Assembly (NCBI GenBank): GCA_025450315.1
Contig: JANWHQ010000001.1
Coordinates: 1-39,287 of the forward strand
DNA: 39,287 nucleotides
From: Caulobacteraceae bacterium
GTDB lineage: Bacteria > Pseudomonadota > Alphaproteobacteria > Caulobacterales > Caulobacteraceae
Reading direction: 5' to 3'
The notes beneath the pieces were generated by a model that was given only the letters and a program-made list of their open reading frames with translations, searched no databases and was not told where the DNA came from. Below, piece by piece: positions 8,621 through 15,580 of the stretch. The translations under genes and the position numbers were made by a program. Numbering within the stretch: the stretch's first letter is position 1; the number at the start of each line of letters is the position of its first letter.

Positions 8621-10123
8621 ATGCTTGCCGCCCCGCGCGCCGACCTGGTCGCCAACACCCTCGAGTTCGAGAACGAGCCGCTGGTCAAGCCGACCGGCTT
8701 TCGCGAGTACGACGCGCGCTGGCTGTTCGGCAGCGAGCTGAACCTGCTGGGCGTGGAGGCCCTGGGCCTGGGGCTCGGGACCCTGTTCCACCAGTTCGGC
8801 CAGCGCCGGGTGGTGGCGGCGCACGACTACCGGTCCTATTCGCTGTCCATCAAGCAGGCCCTGACGCTGGGGTTGATGCAGGCCGGCTGCGAGGTGCTGG
8901 ATATCGGCCTGGCGGTCACCCCGATCGCCTATTTCGCCCAGTTCGACCTGGATGCGCCCTGCGTGGCCATGGTCACCGCCAGCCACAACGAGAACGGCTG
9001 GACCGGCGTCAAGATGGGCTGCCAGCCGCCGCTCACCTTCGGGCCGGACGAGATGGGCCGGCTGAAGGAGATCGTGCTGAGGGGCAAGGGCGAAGTGCGC
9101 CCGGGCGGCAGCCTGACCCACGTCCAGGGCGTGCAGGAGCGCTACATGGCCGACGCCGCCAGCCGCGCGGACATCCGGCGGCCCCTGAAGGTGGTGGTGG
9201 CCTGCGGCAATGGCGCGGCCGGCGCCTTTGCGCCGGAAACCATCCGCCGCATGGGCGTGGCGGTGGTGATCGAGACCGACTGTCAGCTGGACTACACATT
9301 CCCCCGCTACAACCCCAATCCCGAAGACCACAAGATGCTCAGGGCCATGGCCGAGGCGGTGCAGGTGCACCAGGCCGACCTGGCCCTGGGCTTCGACGGC
9401 GACGGCGACCGCTGCGGGGTGGTCGACAACCAGGGACGCGAGATCTTTGCGGACAAGATCGGCCTGATGCTGGCGCGCGACCTCTCCGGCCTGCACCCGG
9501 ACTCCACCTTCGTGGTGGACGTGAAGTCCACGGGGCTGTTCCTCACCGATCCGGTGCTGAAGGCCAACGGCGCCAAGACCGTCTACTGGAAGACCGGCCA
9601 CAGCTACATCAAGCGCAAGACCGCCGAGATCGGGGCCCTGGCGGGCTTCGAGAAGTCGGGCCACTTCTTCTTCAGCGCCCCGCACGGGCGCGGCTACGAC
9701 GATGGCCTGGTGGCGGCCGCCGCCATCCTGTCGATGCTGGACCGCAATCCGGGCAAGTCCCTGGCCGAGCTGCAGGAGGCCCTGCCCAAGGCCTACACGT
9801 CGCTCACCATGTCGCCCCATTGCGCCGACGAGACCAAGTACGGCGTGGTCGAGGAGATCGTGCGCGAATACCAGGCCCTGGCCGACGCCGGCCAGCCGAT
9901 CCTGGGCCGCAAGATCGCCAGCGTGCTGACCGTCAACGGCGTGCGCGTGACGCTGGAGGACGGCTCGTGGCTCTTGGTGCGGGCCTCGTCCAACAAGCCC
10001 GAGCTGGTGGTGGTGGTGGAAAGCATCCGTTCGGAGGACGACATGCGCGCCCTGTTCCGGGACGAGGTGAAGCCGCGGCTGGGCCGGCATCCCGAAGTCG
10101 GCGCCTACAACCAGGAGATCTGA
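8621..10123 (+). CDS. Phosphomannomutase/phosphoglucomutase
   Basis: This 500-residue alpha-D-phosphohexomutase of the AlgC/ManB type moves phosphate between C6 and C1 of mannose or glucose. Phosphoserine is Ser121 in TASHNENGW. The Mg2+ loop is DGDGDR with Asp259, 261 and 263. The sugar-specificity loop is GFEKSGHFF, and the phosphate-binding loop RASSNKPE lies near residue 455. All four active-site loops are intact. CCCGGAGAG precedes the ATG. It supplies mannose-1-P or glucose-1-P for polysaccharide and is followed after 3 bases by UDP-glucose dehydrogenase. Glucose versus mannose preference cannot be read. Confidence 0.93.
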   Translation: MLAAPRADLVANTLEFENEPLVKPTGFREYDARWLFGSELNLLGVEALGLGLGTLFHQFGQRRVVAAHDYRSYSLSIKQALTLGLMQAGCEVLDIGLAVTPIAYFAQFDLDAPCVAMVTASHNENGWTGVKMGCQPPLTFGPDEMGRLKEIVLRGKGEVRPGGSLTHVQGVQERYMADAASRADIRRPLKVVVACGNGAAGAFAPETIRRMGVAVVIETDCQLDYTFPRYNPNPEDHKMLRAMAEAVQVHQADLALGFDGDGDRCGVVDNQGREIFADKIGLMLARDLSGLHPDSTFVVDVKSTGLFLTDPVLKANGAKTVYWKTGHSYIKRKTAEIGALAGFEKSGHFFFSAPHGRGYDDGLVAAAAILSMLDRNPGKSLAELQEALPKAYTSLTMSPHCADETKYGVVEEIVREYQALADAGQPILGRKIASVLTVNGVRVTLEDGSWLLVRASSNKPELVVVVESIRSEDDMRALFRDEVKPRLGRHPEVGAYNQEI

Positions 10124-10126
10124 CGG

Positions 10127-11431
10127 GTGCGGGTGGTGATGATCGGGGCGGGCTACGTCGGGCTGGTGTCCGGCGCCTGCTTCGCCGACTTCGGCCACGT
10201 GGTCTGCTGCATCGACAAGGACGAAGCCAAGATCGCGGCCCTGGAGCAGGGCTCGCCGCCGATCTTCGAGCCGGGCCTGGAGGATCTGGTGGCCCGCAAC
10301 GTGCGCGAGGGCCGGCTCAGCTTCCGCTGCGACGCGGCCGAGGCCGTGGCCGAGGCCGATGCGGTGTTCATCGCCGTAGGCACCCCTTCGCGACGGGGCG
10401 ACGGCCACGCGGACCTCAGCTACGTCTACGCCGCCGCCGAGGAGATCGCCCAGCAGATCGACGGCGTCACGGTGATCGTCACCAAATCCACCGTGCCGGT
10501 GGGCACCGGCGACGAGATCGAGAAGATCATCCGCGCCGCCCGGCCGGGCGCCGATTTCGCGGTGGTCTCCAATCCGGAGTTCCTGCGCGAGGGCGCGGCG
10601 ATCAACGACTTCAAGCGGCCCGACCGGGTGGTGGTCGGGACCGAGGACGAGCGGGCGCAGTGGGTGATGCGCGAGCTCTACCGGCCGCTGTTCCTGAACG
10701 AAACCCCGATGCTGTTCGTCAGCCGGCGCACCTCGGAATTGACCAAATACGCGGCCAACGCCTTCCTGGCCATGAAGATCACCTTCATCAACGAGATCGC
10801 CGACCTCTGCGAGAGCCTGGGGGCCGACGTCCAGCAGGTGGCCAGGGGCATCGGCCTGGACAACCGCATCGGCTCCAAGTTCCTGCACCCAGGGCCGGGC
10901 TATGGCGGCTCGTGCTTCCCCAAGGACACCTTGGCCCTGGCCCGCACCGCCACCGAGGCGGGCGCGCCGCTGCGGCTGGTGGAGACCACCATCGAGGTCA
11001 ACGACGCGCGCAAGCGCTCCATGGCCGGGCGCATCGCGCGCGCCGCCGGCGGGGACCTCAAGGGCAAGACCGTCGCGGTGCTTGGGCTGACCTTCAAGCC
11101 CAATACCGACGACATGCGCGACGCCCCCTCGCTGGAGGTCGCGCCTCAGCTGCTCGCCATGGGCGCCCAGGTGCAGGCCTTCGATCCGGAGGGCATGGAC
11201 GAGGCGCGCCCGCTGCTGCCGGGCGTCCAGTTCCGCGCTGGGCCCTACGAGGCGGTCGAGGACGCCGACGTCCTGGTGATCCTGACCGAATGGGACCAGT
11301 TCCGGGCGCTGGACCTGGGGCGGGTCAAGGGCCTGATGCGCCGGCCCGTGGTGGTCGATCTGCGCAACATCTACCGGCCCGAGGAGATGCGGGCCCGCGG
11401 ATTCCAATACGCCAGCGTCGGCCGCGGCTGA
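10127..11431 (+). CDS. ugd: UDP-glucose 6-dehydrogenase
   Basis: This 434-residue NAD-dependent enzyme oxidises UDP-glucose to UDP-glucuronate for acidic polysaccharide. The N-terminal Rossmann motif is MIGAGYVGLVSGACF (5-19). KSTVPVGTGD and NPEFLREG mark the substrate region. The catalytic Cys263 is in GPGYGGSCFPKDT. The C-terminal UDP-binding domain includes LGLTFKPNTDDMRDAPS. The start is GTG, followed by RVVMIGAGYVG; no better ATG exists, since the next would remove the first beta strand. It is separated by 3 bases from the mutase and so is the last gene of the kdsD operon. Confidence 0.96.
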   Translation: MRVVMIGAGYVGLVSGACFADFGHVVCCIDKDEAKIAALEQGSPPIFEPGLEDLVARNVREGRLSFRCDAAEAVAEADAVFIAVGTPSRRGDGHADLSYVYAAAEEIAQQIDGVTVIVTKSTVPVGTGDEIEKIIRAARPGADFAVVSNPEFLREGAAINDFKRPDRVVVGTEDERAQWVMRELYRPLFLNETPMLFVSRRTSELTKYAANAFLAMKITFINEIADLCESLGADVQQVARGIGLDNRIGSKFLHPGPGYGGSCFPKDTLALARTATEAGAPLRLVETTIEVNDARKRSMAGRIARAAGGDLKGKTVAVLGLTFKPNTDDMRDAPSLEVAPQLLAMGAQVQAFDPEGMDEARPLLPGVQFRAGPYEAVEDADVLVILTEWDQFRALDLGRVKGLMRRPVVVDLRNIYRPEEMRARGFQYASVGRG

Positions 11432-11444
11432 CCCGAGCGCAGCC

Positions 11445-11469
11445 GGAACGGGCCGCCCTGGCGGACGTT
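11445..11469 (+). promoter_or_regulatory. EcfG (sigma-T type) stress promoter for DUF1328 gene
   Basis: GGAAC (11445-11449), 16 bases and CGTT (11466-11469) match the alphaproteobacterial general-stress consensus perfectly. The site lies 39 bases before the ATG of the DUF1328 gene, just after the ugd stop. Confidence 0.85.
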
Positions 11470-11507
11470 GCAGCCTTCAGGGCCGCACGCCCTAGGGAGA
11501 ACTGGTC

Positions 11508-11690
11508 ATGCTCAGATGGGCGTTGATTTTCCTGGTGATCGCCCTGATCGCCGCGGCGCTGGGATTCACCGGCGTCTATGTCGCGGCCGCCGCGATCGCC
11601 AAGCTGCTGTTCTACGTCTTCATCGTGCTGTTCGTGATCTCGCTGGTCATGCACATGGTCGGCGGCAGCCGCCGAGGACCATTGGTCTAG
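11508..11690 (+). CDS. DUF1328 (YtjA-like) small membrane protein, copy 1
   Basis: This 60-residue protein consists of two membrane segments (about 4-24 and 30-51) joined by a short turn, ending in a basic Gly-Ser-Arg-Arg tail. The pattern [19 protein letters not shown] and [19 protein letters not shown] is that of DUF1328/YtjA proteins, whose function is unknown. AGGGAGA lies about 8 bases before ATG. Transcription is predicted from the EcfG promoter at 11445-11469, which makes it a general-stress gene. A second copy with the same promoter type is at 15319-15492. Confidence 0.9.
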   Translation: MLRWALIFLVIALIAAALGFTGVYVAAAAIAKLLFYVFIVLFVISLVMHMVGGSRRGPLV

Positions 11691-11697
11691 GTCGAAG

Positions 11698-11726
11698 GCC
11701 TCCCCTCCCTCGCGGCGAGGGGAGGC
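11698..11726. terminator. Bidirectional hairpin terminator
   Basis: A 10-bp perfect inverted repeat, GCCTCCCCTC (11698-11707) and GAGGGGAGGC (11717-11726), lies between two convergent genes 8 bases after one stop and 2 bases before the other. No T-run follows on either strand. Confidence 0.6.
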
Positions 11727-11728
11727 GC

Positions 11729-12196
11729 CTAGGCGCGGATGGAGCGGGCGGCGAAGCAGCCGCGCGCGGCGTAGTGCAGGTGGATCTCGTCCACCGACGG
11801 GTCGTCGAACCAGGCCTCCAGCAGGCCCGCGATGGCGTCGCCGGGCGCGATCTGCCCCTTCACCATCATTCCGGAACCGTCGTAGGCCCGCGCCGAAAGG
11901 GTGCGCCCCGGGAACACCTCGGGGGTGCGTCCGACCGCGTCGAAGGCCGTGCCGGCCGCCTCGCGCACGAAGATCGGGCCCGTGGCGCGGAAGGGCGTGG
12001 GGGCCGGCTGGTGCTGGTAGTTCAACAGCAGCAGGCGCTCGCCGGGCCGGGCGTCCTGCAAGGTGACGCGGCAGGGCGCGGACCGGGGCTCGTCGGCGAC
12101 GAAGCGGCGGATCTGGCGCGCCTCCAGCGCCGCGTCGTCCAGCTCGAACAGGGACGCGAAGGGCTGGGGCGGCAGGCCCAGGATACGGAAGGTCAT
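11729..12196 (-). CDS. DUF1203 family protein
   Basis: This 155-residue cytoplasmic protein is recognisable as DUF1203: MTFRILGLP at the start, then CRVTLQDARPGERLLLLNYQHQ (about 42-63), GPIFVRE, and a C-terminal HLHYAARGCFA with Arg-rich end. No catalytic motif is known for this family and no function is established. AGGAG precedes the ATG by 7 bases. It is probably monocistronic: the next gene on this strand ends 70 bases upstream. It could also be transcribed from the stress operon upstream if that lacks a terminator. Confidence 0.85.
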   Translation of the reverse strand: MTFRILGLPPQPFASLFELDDAALEARQIRRFVADEPRSAPCRVTLQDARPGERLLLLNYQHQPAPTPFRATGPIFVREAAGTAFDAVGRTPEVFPGRTLSARAYDGSGMMVKGQIAPGDAIAGLLEAWFDDPSVDEIHLHYAARGCFAARSIRA

Positions 12197-12266
12197 GGCG
12201 GGCTCCTTTCAGAGCCCCAGGGTCGCCGCGGCCACGATCCGAGGCCACCCGATCCTTGCGGTCGGC

Positions 12267-13088
12267 TCAAGCCGCCGAGGCGGCCGGCCGGGACGTCTCG
12301 CCCGGCGTGCGCGGGCGCCGATCGAAGCCCCAGCTGCGCTGCGGCTCGAAGTGGGTCTTGATCCAGCCCTGGGCGGTGACGCGGATGCACGCCTCGTCCG
12401 CCTCGATCACGTTGAAGCCCGCCGGCACGCCGCGCTCGCGCAGGGAAAGGGTCGAGGCGCCCACCGCATAGGTCCGTTGGTCGGCGAAGGGCAACGGATG
12501 GCCGAAGGGTGAATGGACGTGGCCGGTCAGGACCAGGTCGACGCCGCCCTCCGCCAGGATGCGCGAGGCCGCCACCCCGCCCCAGACCCGTCCGGTCATC
12601 GGCCCGCCGGTCACCTCCATCAGGGGATGGTGGCAGATCACCACCTTCAGGCCCTCGCCCGCCGCCAGCCGCCGGCACGCCAGGGCCGCGTCCTCGAGGC
12701 GCACCTGGCCCTTGGACCAGTTCAGCCGCGGCTGCAGCCCGCGGGCGGTGTTGATGGCGATCGCCTGCACTCCCGGCAGGGAGGCGGACTCGAAGGCGTC
12801 CGGGCCGATGTAGCGGCCATAGTCGCGGAAGGCCCAGCACAGGCGTCCGACCACGCTCCAATAGGGCGTGTCGTGGTTGCCGGGGGTGTGGATCGAAGGG
12901 CAGGGCAGCTGGTCCAGCCAGTCGCGGGCGGCGGCGAATTCGCGCGGATAGCCGGCCTGGGTGATGTCGCCGGTCACCGCCACCAGGTCGGGGGCCTGCT
13001 CGAGGATGAAGCGGCGCGCGCCCTCGAGGGCGTCGGCGTTCTCGCACCCGAAATGGATGTCGGACAGATGGACGATGCGGATGGTCAT
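12267..13088 (-). CDS. Calcineurin-like metallophosphoesterase
   Basis: This 273-residue dinuclear-metal phosphoesterase resembles class III cAMP phosphodiesterases (CpdA type). Metal ligands are clear: D10 and H12 in HLSDIHFG, D41 in VTGDITQAG, N71-H72 in TPGNHDTPYW, H153 in ICHHPL, and H190/H192 in LTGHVHSP. The Pro/Arg-rich C-terminal tail (about 255-273) is extra. Its start overlaps the lipid-kinase-like gene as ATGA, so the two are co-translated. The context suggests hydrolysis of a phospholipid-derived or cyclic nucleotide substrate under stress, but the substrate is unknown. It is the last gene of the EcfG-driven operon starting near 14425. Confidence 0.9.
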   Translation of the reverse strand: MTIRIVHLSDIHFGCENADALEGARRFILEQAPDLVAVTGDITQAGYPREFAAARDWLDQLPCPSIHTPGNHDTPYWSVVGRLCWAFRDYGRYIGPDAFESASLPGVQAIAINTARGLQPRLNWSKGQVRLEDAALACRRLAAGEGLKVVICHHPLMEVTGGPMTGRVWGGVAASRILAEGGVDLVLTGHVHSPFGHPLPFADQRTYAVGASTLSLRERGVPAGFNVIEADEACIRVTAQGWIKTHFEPQRSWGFDRRPRTPGETSRPAASAA

Positions 13089-14023
13089 GCCGCGGGTCTC
13101 GTCGCCGGCGCCAGGGCGCGGAAGGCCACGGGCAGGAAGCGGATCTGCGACTGCCGGTGCAGGCGCATCGGTTCGCCGTCGAGGATGGCCGTCAGCTGCG
13201 GGCCGCCGCTCCACACCACGCCCTCGCGGCAGGAGGTCACCTCCACCGACGGATCGTCGCGCCAATCGCCGACCAGCCGGCTGAGCGCCGTGCGGGCGCC
13301 GAGCCTGAGGGCGTCGGCGACGCCTCGCGGATCCAGCCTGGCCGCCTCCAGGGCGCGCTCGTCGCCGTGCATGGCCTTGGACACCAACGGGCACATCAGG
13401 GTCAGGGCCAGGGTCTTCACCAGGGGGCCGTTGTCGAGGCGATAACGGATGCGATGGGAGAAAGCGCGCCGCCAGGCGCGGCGGGCCTTGCGCCAGGCCA
13501 GCTGGGGGTGGTGCATGCGCGCGGCTTCGCGGGCCTCGGCCCATAGCGCCGGCTCGCCCAGGATGGCGGCCACGTGGAAATGCCGGCCATCGACCTCGCC
13601 GCCCGACACGGGCGTCTCGACCCCGTTCTCCAAGGCGTCCACCAAGGCCAGACGCCAGTCCCTGGGGCCATAGAGGGCATGGGGCAGCATGTTCATGGTG
13701 CCGCCCGCCAGCGGCGCCAGCAGGGGGCCTCCAGGCCCGCAGAGGCTGGCGGCGGCGCGGGCGGTGCCGTCGCCGGCCAGCACGACCAGCAGGTCGGGGC
13801 CCGTATCGACCGCCTGGCGCAGCTCGCGCCACAGATCATCGGGCTCGGCGGCGCGGACGTGGCATTCCAGGCTAAGGTCCGAAACGATCTGCTCGATCAC
13901 CTGCGGAGCATCGGGCCCGGCGTGGCCGGCGCGCGGGTTCACCACCACCTCGAGCCGCCGCAGGGGCGGCCGCGCGGGCAGGGGCGTCGAAACACCGATG
14001 AGGCCCTCCCCCGCGCGCATCAC
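13085..14023 (-). CDS. Diacylglycerol kinase catalytic-domain family protein
   Basis: This 312-residue protein matches the DAGK/YegS/sphingosine-kinase fold. VVVNPRAGHAG opens the domain at about 26-36. The nucleotide loop is VLAGDGTARAAA (about 80-91), where the usual GGDGT reads AGDGT. PLAGGTMNMLPHALYG follows (about 103-118). The C-terminal beta-rich region holds LDGEPM. It would phosphorylate a lipid or similar alcohol at the inner membrane; the substrate is not readable. The ATG abuts the stop of the membrane protein gene and the end overlaps the phosphoesterase gene. A start three bases downstream (Met2) is also possible. Confidence 0.85.
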   Translation of the reverse strand: MMRAGEGLIGVSTPLPARPPLRRLEVVVNPRAGHAGPDAPQVIEQIVSDLSLECHVRAAEPDDLWRELRQAVDTGPDLLVVLAGDGTARAAASLCGPGGPLLAPLAGGTMNMLPHALYGPRDWRLALVDALENGVETPVSGGEVDGRHFHVAAILGEPALWAEAREAARMHHPQLAWRKARRAWRRAFSHRIRYRLDNGPLVKTLALTLMCPLVSKAMHGDERALEAARLDPRGVADALRLGARTALSRLVGDWRDDPSVEVTSCREGVVWSGGPQLTAILDGEPMRLHRQSQIRFLPVAFRALAPATRPAA

Positions 14024-14380
14024 CTAGTGCTGCTGCGAGGTTTGATCGTTCCGGCGCAGGGTCTGGCCGGCCTGCTGGGCGGCGGCGCCGGCGTTGGCGA
14101 CCGTCGCGGCCGCGGCCTGGCTGGCGCCCTGGCTGCGGTCGGCGGCCACGGCGAGGTTCTCGTCCACCACCTGGCCGGCCCGGGAGAACGAGCCCTCGTG
14201 CATTCCGAGGTAAAGGGCCCCGCAGCCGATCACGGCGGCGATGGCGATGATCAGGCCCAGGATCGGGTGACTGTGATGGCGCTTGCGCTCGTCGGCGCGG
14301 CCGAGGTCGTAGGCGTGCTTGACGTCCGCGCGGGTGGGGCCCGCGGGGGCCGGTTCGGCATGGCGTGCGAACAGACGCAT
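14024..14380 (-). CDS. Single-TM protein with Ala/Gln-rich C-terminus, stress operon leader
   Basis: This 118-residue protein of unknown family has a basic cytoplasmic N-terminus with a short HHSH cluster (about 35-38). One membrane segment follows (about 40-60, ILGLIIAIAAVIGCGALYLGM). The low-complexity Ala/Gln-rich outer part (about 75-118) is probably helical or coiled. AGGAG stands 8 bases before ATG. It is the first gene of a tightly packed operon with the DAGK-like and phosphoesterase genes, driven by the EcfG promoter at 14428-14452. A role as an envelope stress protein is inferred from regulation and topology only. Confidence 0.75.
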   Translation of the reverse strand: MRLFARHAEPAPAGPTRADVKHAYDLGRADERKRHHSHPILGLIIAIAAVIGCGALYLGMHEGSFSRAGQVVDENLAVAADRSQGASQAAAATVANAGAAAQQAGQTLRRNDQTSQQH

Positions 14381-14427
14381 CGCCGGTCTCCTTCTTGTTG
14401 ACGATGGTGCAGGAGCTACGCGGGCTT

Positions 14428-14452
14428 AACGGCGCGCGGCGCAGCCCGTTCC
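14428..14452 (-). promoter_or_regulatory. EcfG stress promoter for the TM protein-DAGK-phosphoesterase operon
   Basis: Read on the minus strand, GGAAC (14452-14448), 16 bases and CGTT (14431-14428) form a perfect match. The site is 47 bases before the ATG at 14380. Confidence 0.85.
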
Positions 14453-14486
14453 AGGCCCACGGCGTGCAGTATGCCCCAGAAGGAAG

Positions 14487-14682
14487 CGGGCGGACCAGAG
14501 GTCCGCCCGGAAGTCTGCATCATCGAGATTGAGGTGCGGAGGCGGCTGGCCGGCAAAGCCGGCCTCAAGTCGGGGGGGGCGTCGCCGCCTCCGCAGACAG
14601 CAAAACCAACTGTCTGGGGTAAAGTTCCCGGGCTCCGAAAAAAGAATCGGCCCACTGTTCCCGGCGGTCCGGCCGGGAACAG
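14487..14682. other. Block of nested inverted repeats, possible structured RNA or regulatory DNA
   Basis: The 349-base gap between divergent genes 14380 and 14730 has no credible gene. It holds four strong dyads. (A) 14487-14496 pairs with 14500-14509 (10 bp, 3-base loop). (B) 14536-14546 pairs with 14584-14594 (11 bp), enclosing 14548-14554/14558-14564 (7 bp, loop AAA). (C) 14594-14600 pairs with 14610-14616 (7 bp). (D) 14655-14665 pairs with 14672-14682 (11 bp), whose right arm contains the -35 GGAAC of the next promoter. GTCTG at 14513-14517 could pair with CAGAC at 14594-14598, excluding dyad C. I do not recognise an RNA family. Confidence 0.5.
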
Positions 14683-14700
14683 CCAAGTCGGCCGGGCGTT
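14676..14700 (+). promoter_or_regulatory. EcfG stress promoter for the two small TM protein genes
   Basis: GGAAC (14676-14680), 16 bases and CGTT (14697-14700) form a perfect consensus. The ATG follows 29 bases later. The -35 element is embedded in the right arm of an 11-bp inverted repeat (14655-14682). Confidence 0.85.
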
Positions 14701-14729
14701 CCTTTGGCGACAACTGGGGAGACGGTTCG

Positions 14730-14951
14730 ATGGCTTCCTACGTTCAGCTTGGTCGGGGTTTTCGTCCCCACTACGAGATCGCGTCGTTGGCCCACCATCA
14801 CCGCCGGCGCCCCGGCGGCCGGGGCCTGGCGACCACTCTGGGCCTTGTGGCGGCGGTGTTCGCCGCGGGTCTGCTGCTCGGGCGAGTGGACACGGGACCT
14901 TCGCATGCGCGGCCAGCCGCGCCCCAGCCGATGCAGTACTATCCCAGGTAG
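14730..14951 (+). CDS. Small single-TM protein of the stress locus (first of pair)
   Basis: This 73-residue protein of unknown family has an N-terminal part with HYEIASLAHHHRRR, a membrane segment at about 36-53 (ATTLGLVAAVFAAGLLLG) and a short outer tail ending PMQYYPR. The start is set by GGGGAG 8-9 bases upstream and by the EcfG promoter, which would place the transcript start near 14707. An in-frame GTG/ATG further upstream would lie inside the promoter. It is followed after 18 bases by another small TM gene. Confidence 0.7.
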   Translation: MASYVQLGRGFRPHYEIASLAHHHRRRPGGRGLATTLGLVAAVFAAGLLLGRVDTGPSHARPAAPQPMQYYPR

Positions 14952-14969
14952 GCCGCCGAGGAGTTGACC

Positions 14970-15242
14970 ATGAGCGAGGCGCCACGCCACGTCGAAGAGA
15001 CACCGGTGCGCCAAGGCCGCACCGGCACCGGCCTGCGCTGGGTGCTGAGGATTTCCCTGGCCCTGATCGTCGTCGCGTTCGCGGCGATCTGGCTGGCCTA
15101 CGCCACCCGCACCCATCCGACGCCGCCGGAGGTGATCACCTCCACGACGCCCAACAGAGTCAAGGAAGCCGCCGCCACCGCGCCCCCCGGGTCGGTTCCC
15201 GCCCAGGCCGTGGGCCGCCGCGAGCAGACCACGGGCGGCTGA
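14970..15242 (+). CDS. Small single-TM protein of the stress locus (second of pair)
   Basis: This 90-residue protein has a charged N-terminus (about 1-22) and one membrane segment (about 24-44, RISLALIVVAFAAIWLAY). The periplasmic-side tail is Pro/Thr/Ala-rich with TPPEVITST. ATG 14970 is preferred over the in-frame TTG at 14964 because GAGGAG (14958-14963) is correctly spaced only for the ATG. No family is recognised. It is co-transcribed with the preceding gene and ends before a strong hairpin. Confidence 0.72.
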   Translation: MSEAPRHVEETPVRQGRTGTGLRWVLRISLALIVVAFAAIWLAYATRTHPTPPEVITSTTPNRVKEAAATAPPGSVPAQAVGRREQTTGG

Positions 15243-15267
15243 TCCGGCCTCAGGCCTCTGAAAACGC

Positions 15268-15299
15268 GAGGGCCCGGCGGCTTGCGCCGCCGGGCCCTC
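15268..15299. terminator. Strong bidirectional terminator between convergent stress genes
   Basis: A perfect 14-bp GC-rich stem (15268-15281 with 15286-15299) has a TTGC loop. On the minus strand it is followed by GCGTTTTC, a terminator for the DUF1328 gene. On the plus strand it ends the small TM operon. Confidence 0.85.
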
Positions 15300-15318
15300 T
15301 GGCGTTCCGGATCGGGCG

Positions 15319-15492
15319 TCAGACCACCGATTGTCCGCGGAAGGCGCGGATGATGAAGCTGACCACCAACAGGACCAGGAAGACGATGAACAGGATCTTG
15401 GCGATGGCCGCAGCCAGGCTCGCCAGGACGAAGAAGCCCAGCCAGCCGGCGATGGCGGCCAGGATGATGAAGACGATGGCCCAGCCCAGCAT
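15319..15492 (-). CDS. DUF1328 (YtjA-like) small membrane protein, copy 2
   Basis: This 57-residue protein has start ATG 15492 and stop TGA 15321-15319. It begins [20 protein letters not shown], continues with [20 protein letters not shown] and ends in a basic [11 protein letters not shown]. The two membrane segments and the central AIAK motif match the DUF1328 copy at 11508-11690, roughly half identical by eye. AGGAAAT lies before the ATG. It has its own EcfG promoter at 15529-15554, separate from phyR. The family function is unknown; a membrane stress role is inferred. Confidence 0.9.
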   Translation of the reverse strand: MLGWAIVFIILAAIAGWLGFFVLASLAAAIAKILFIVFLVLLVVSFIIRAFRGQSVV

Positions 15493-15528
15493 GGCCGATT
15501 TCCTCCACTTCGATGGGACGCAAGGCAG

Positions 15529-15554
15529 AACGCGGCCCCGAAGGACCGCGTTCC
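15529..15554 (-). promoter_or_regulatory. EcfG stress promoter for DUF1328 copy 2
   Basis: On the minus strand GGAAC (15554-15550), 17 bases and CGTT (15532-15529) match the consensus. The site lies between the phyR stop and the DUF1328 start, 36 bases before the ATG. Confidence 0.85.
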
Positions 15555-15580
15555 GGCAAAGTCTGAATTGAAGCTTCGGC

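Noticed and set aside
8591..11407. Minus-strand frame of about 940 codons opposite the mutase and ugd
   Set aside because: His/Asp/Gln-rich antisense shadow of real genes; no ribosome-binding site or family.
7990..11526. Plus-strand open frame of about 1180 codons across kdsD, the mutase and ugd
   Set aside because: It is the +1/+2 frame of three well-recognised enzymes. It is Arg/Gly/Pro-rich with no motif.
14426..14713. Minus-strand frame of 95 codons in the inverted-repeat block
   Set aside because: It runs through hairpins and both divergent promoter regions, has no ribosome-binding site, and its composition is unlike neighbours. The block is better treated as non-coding.
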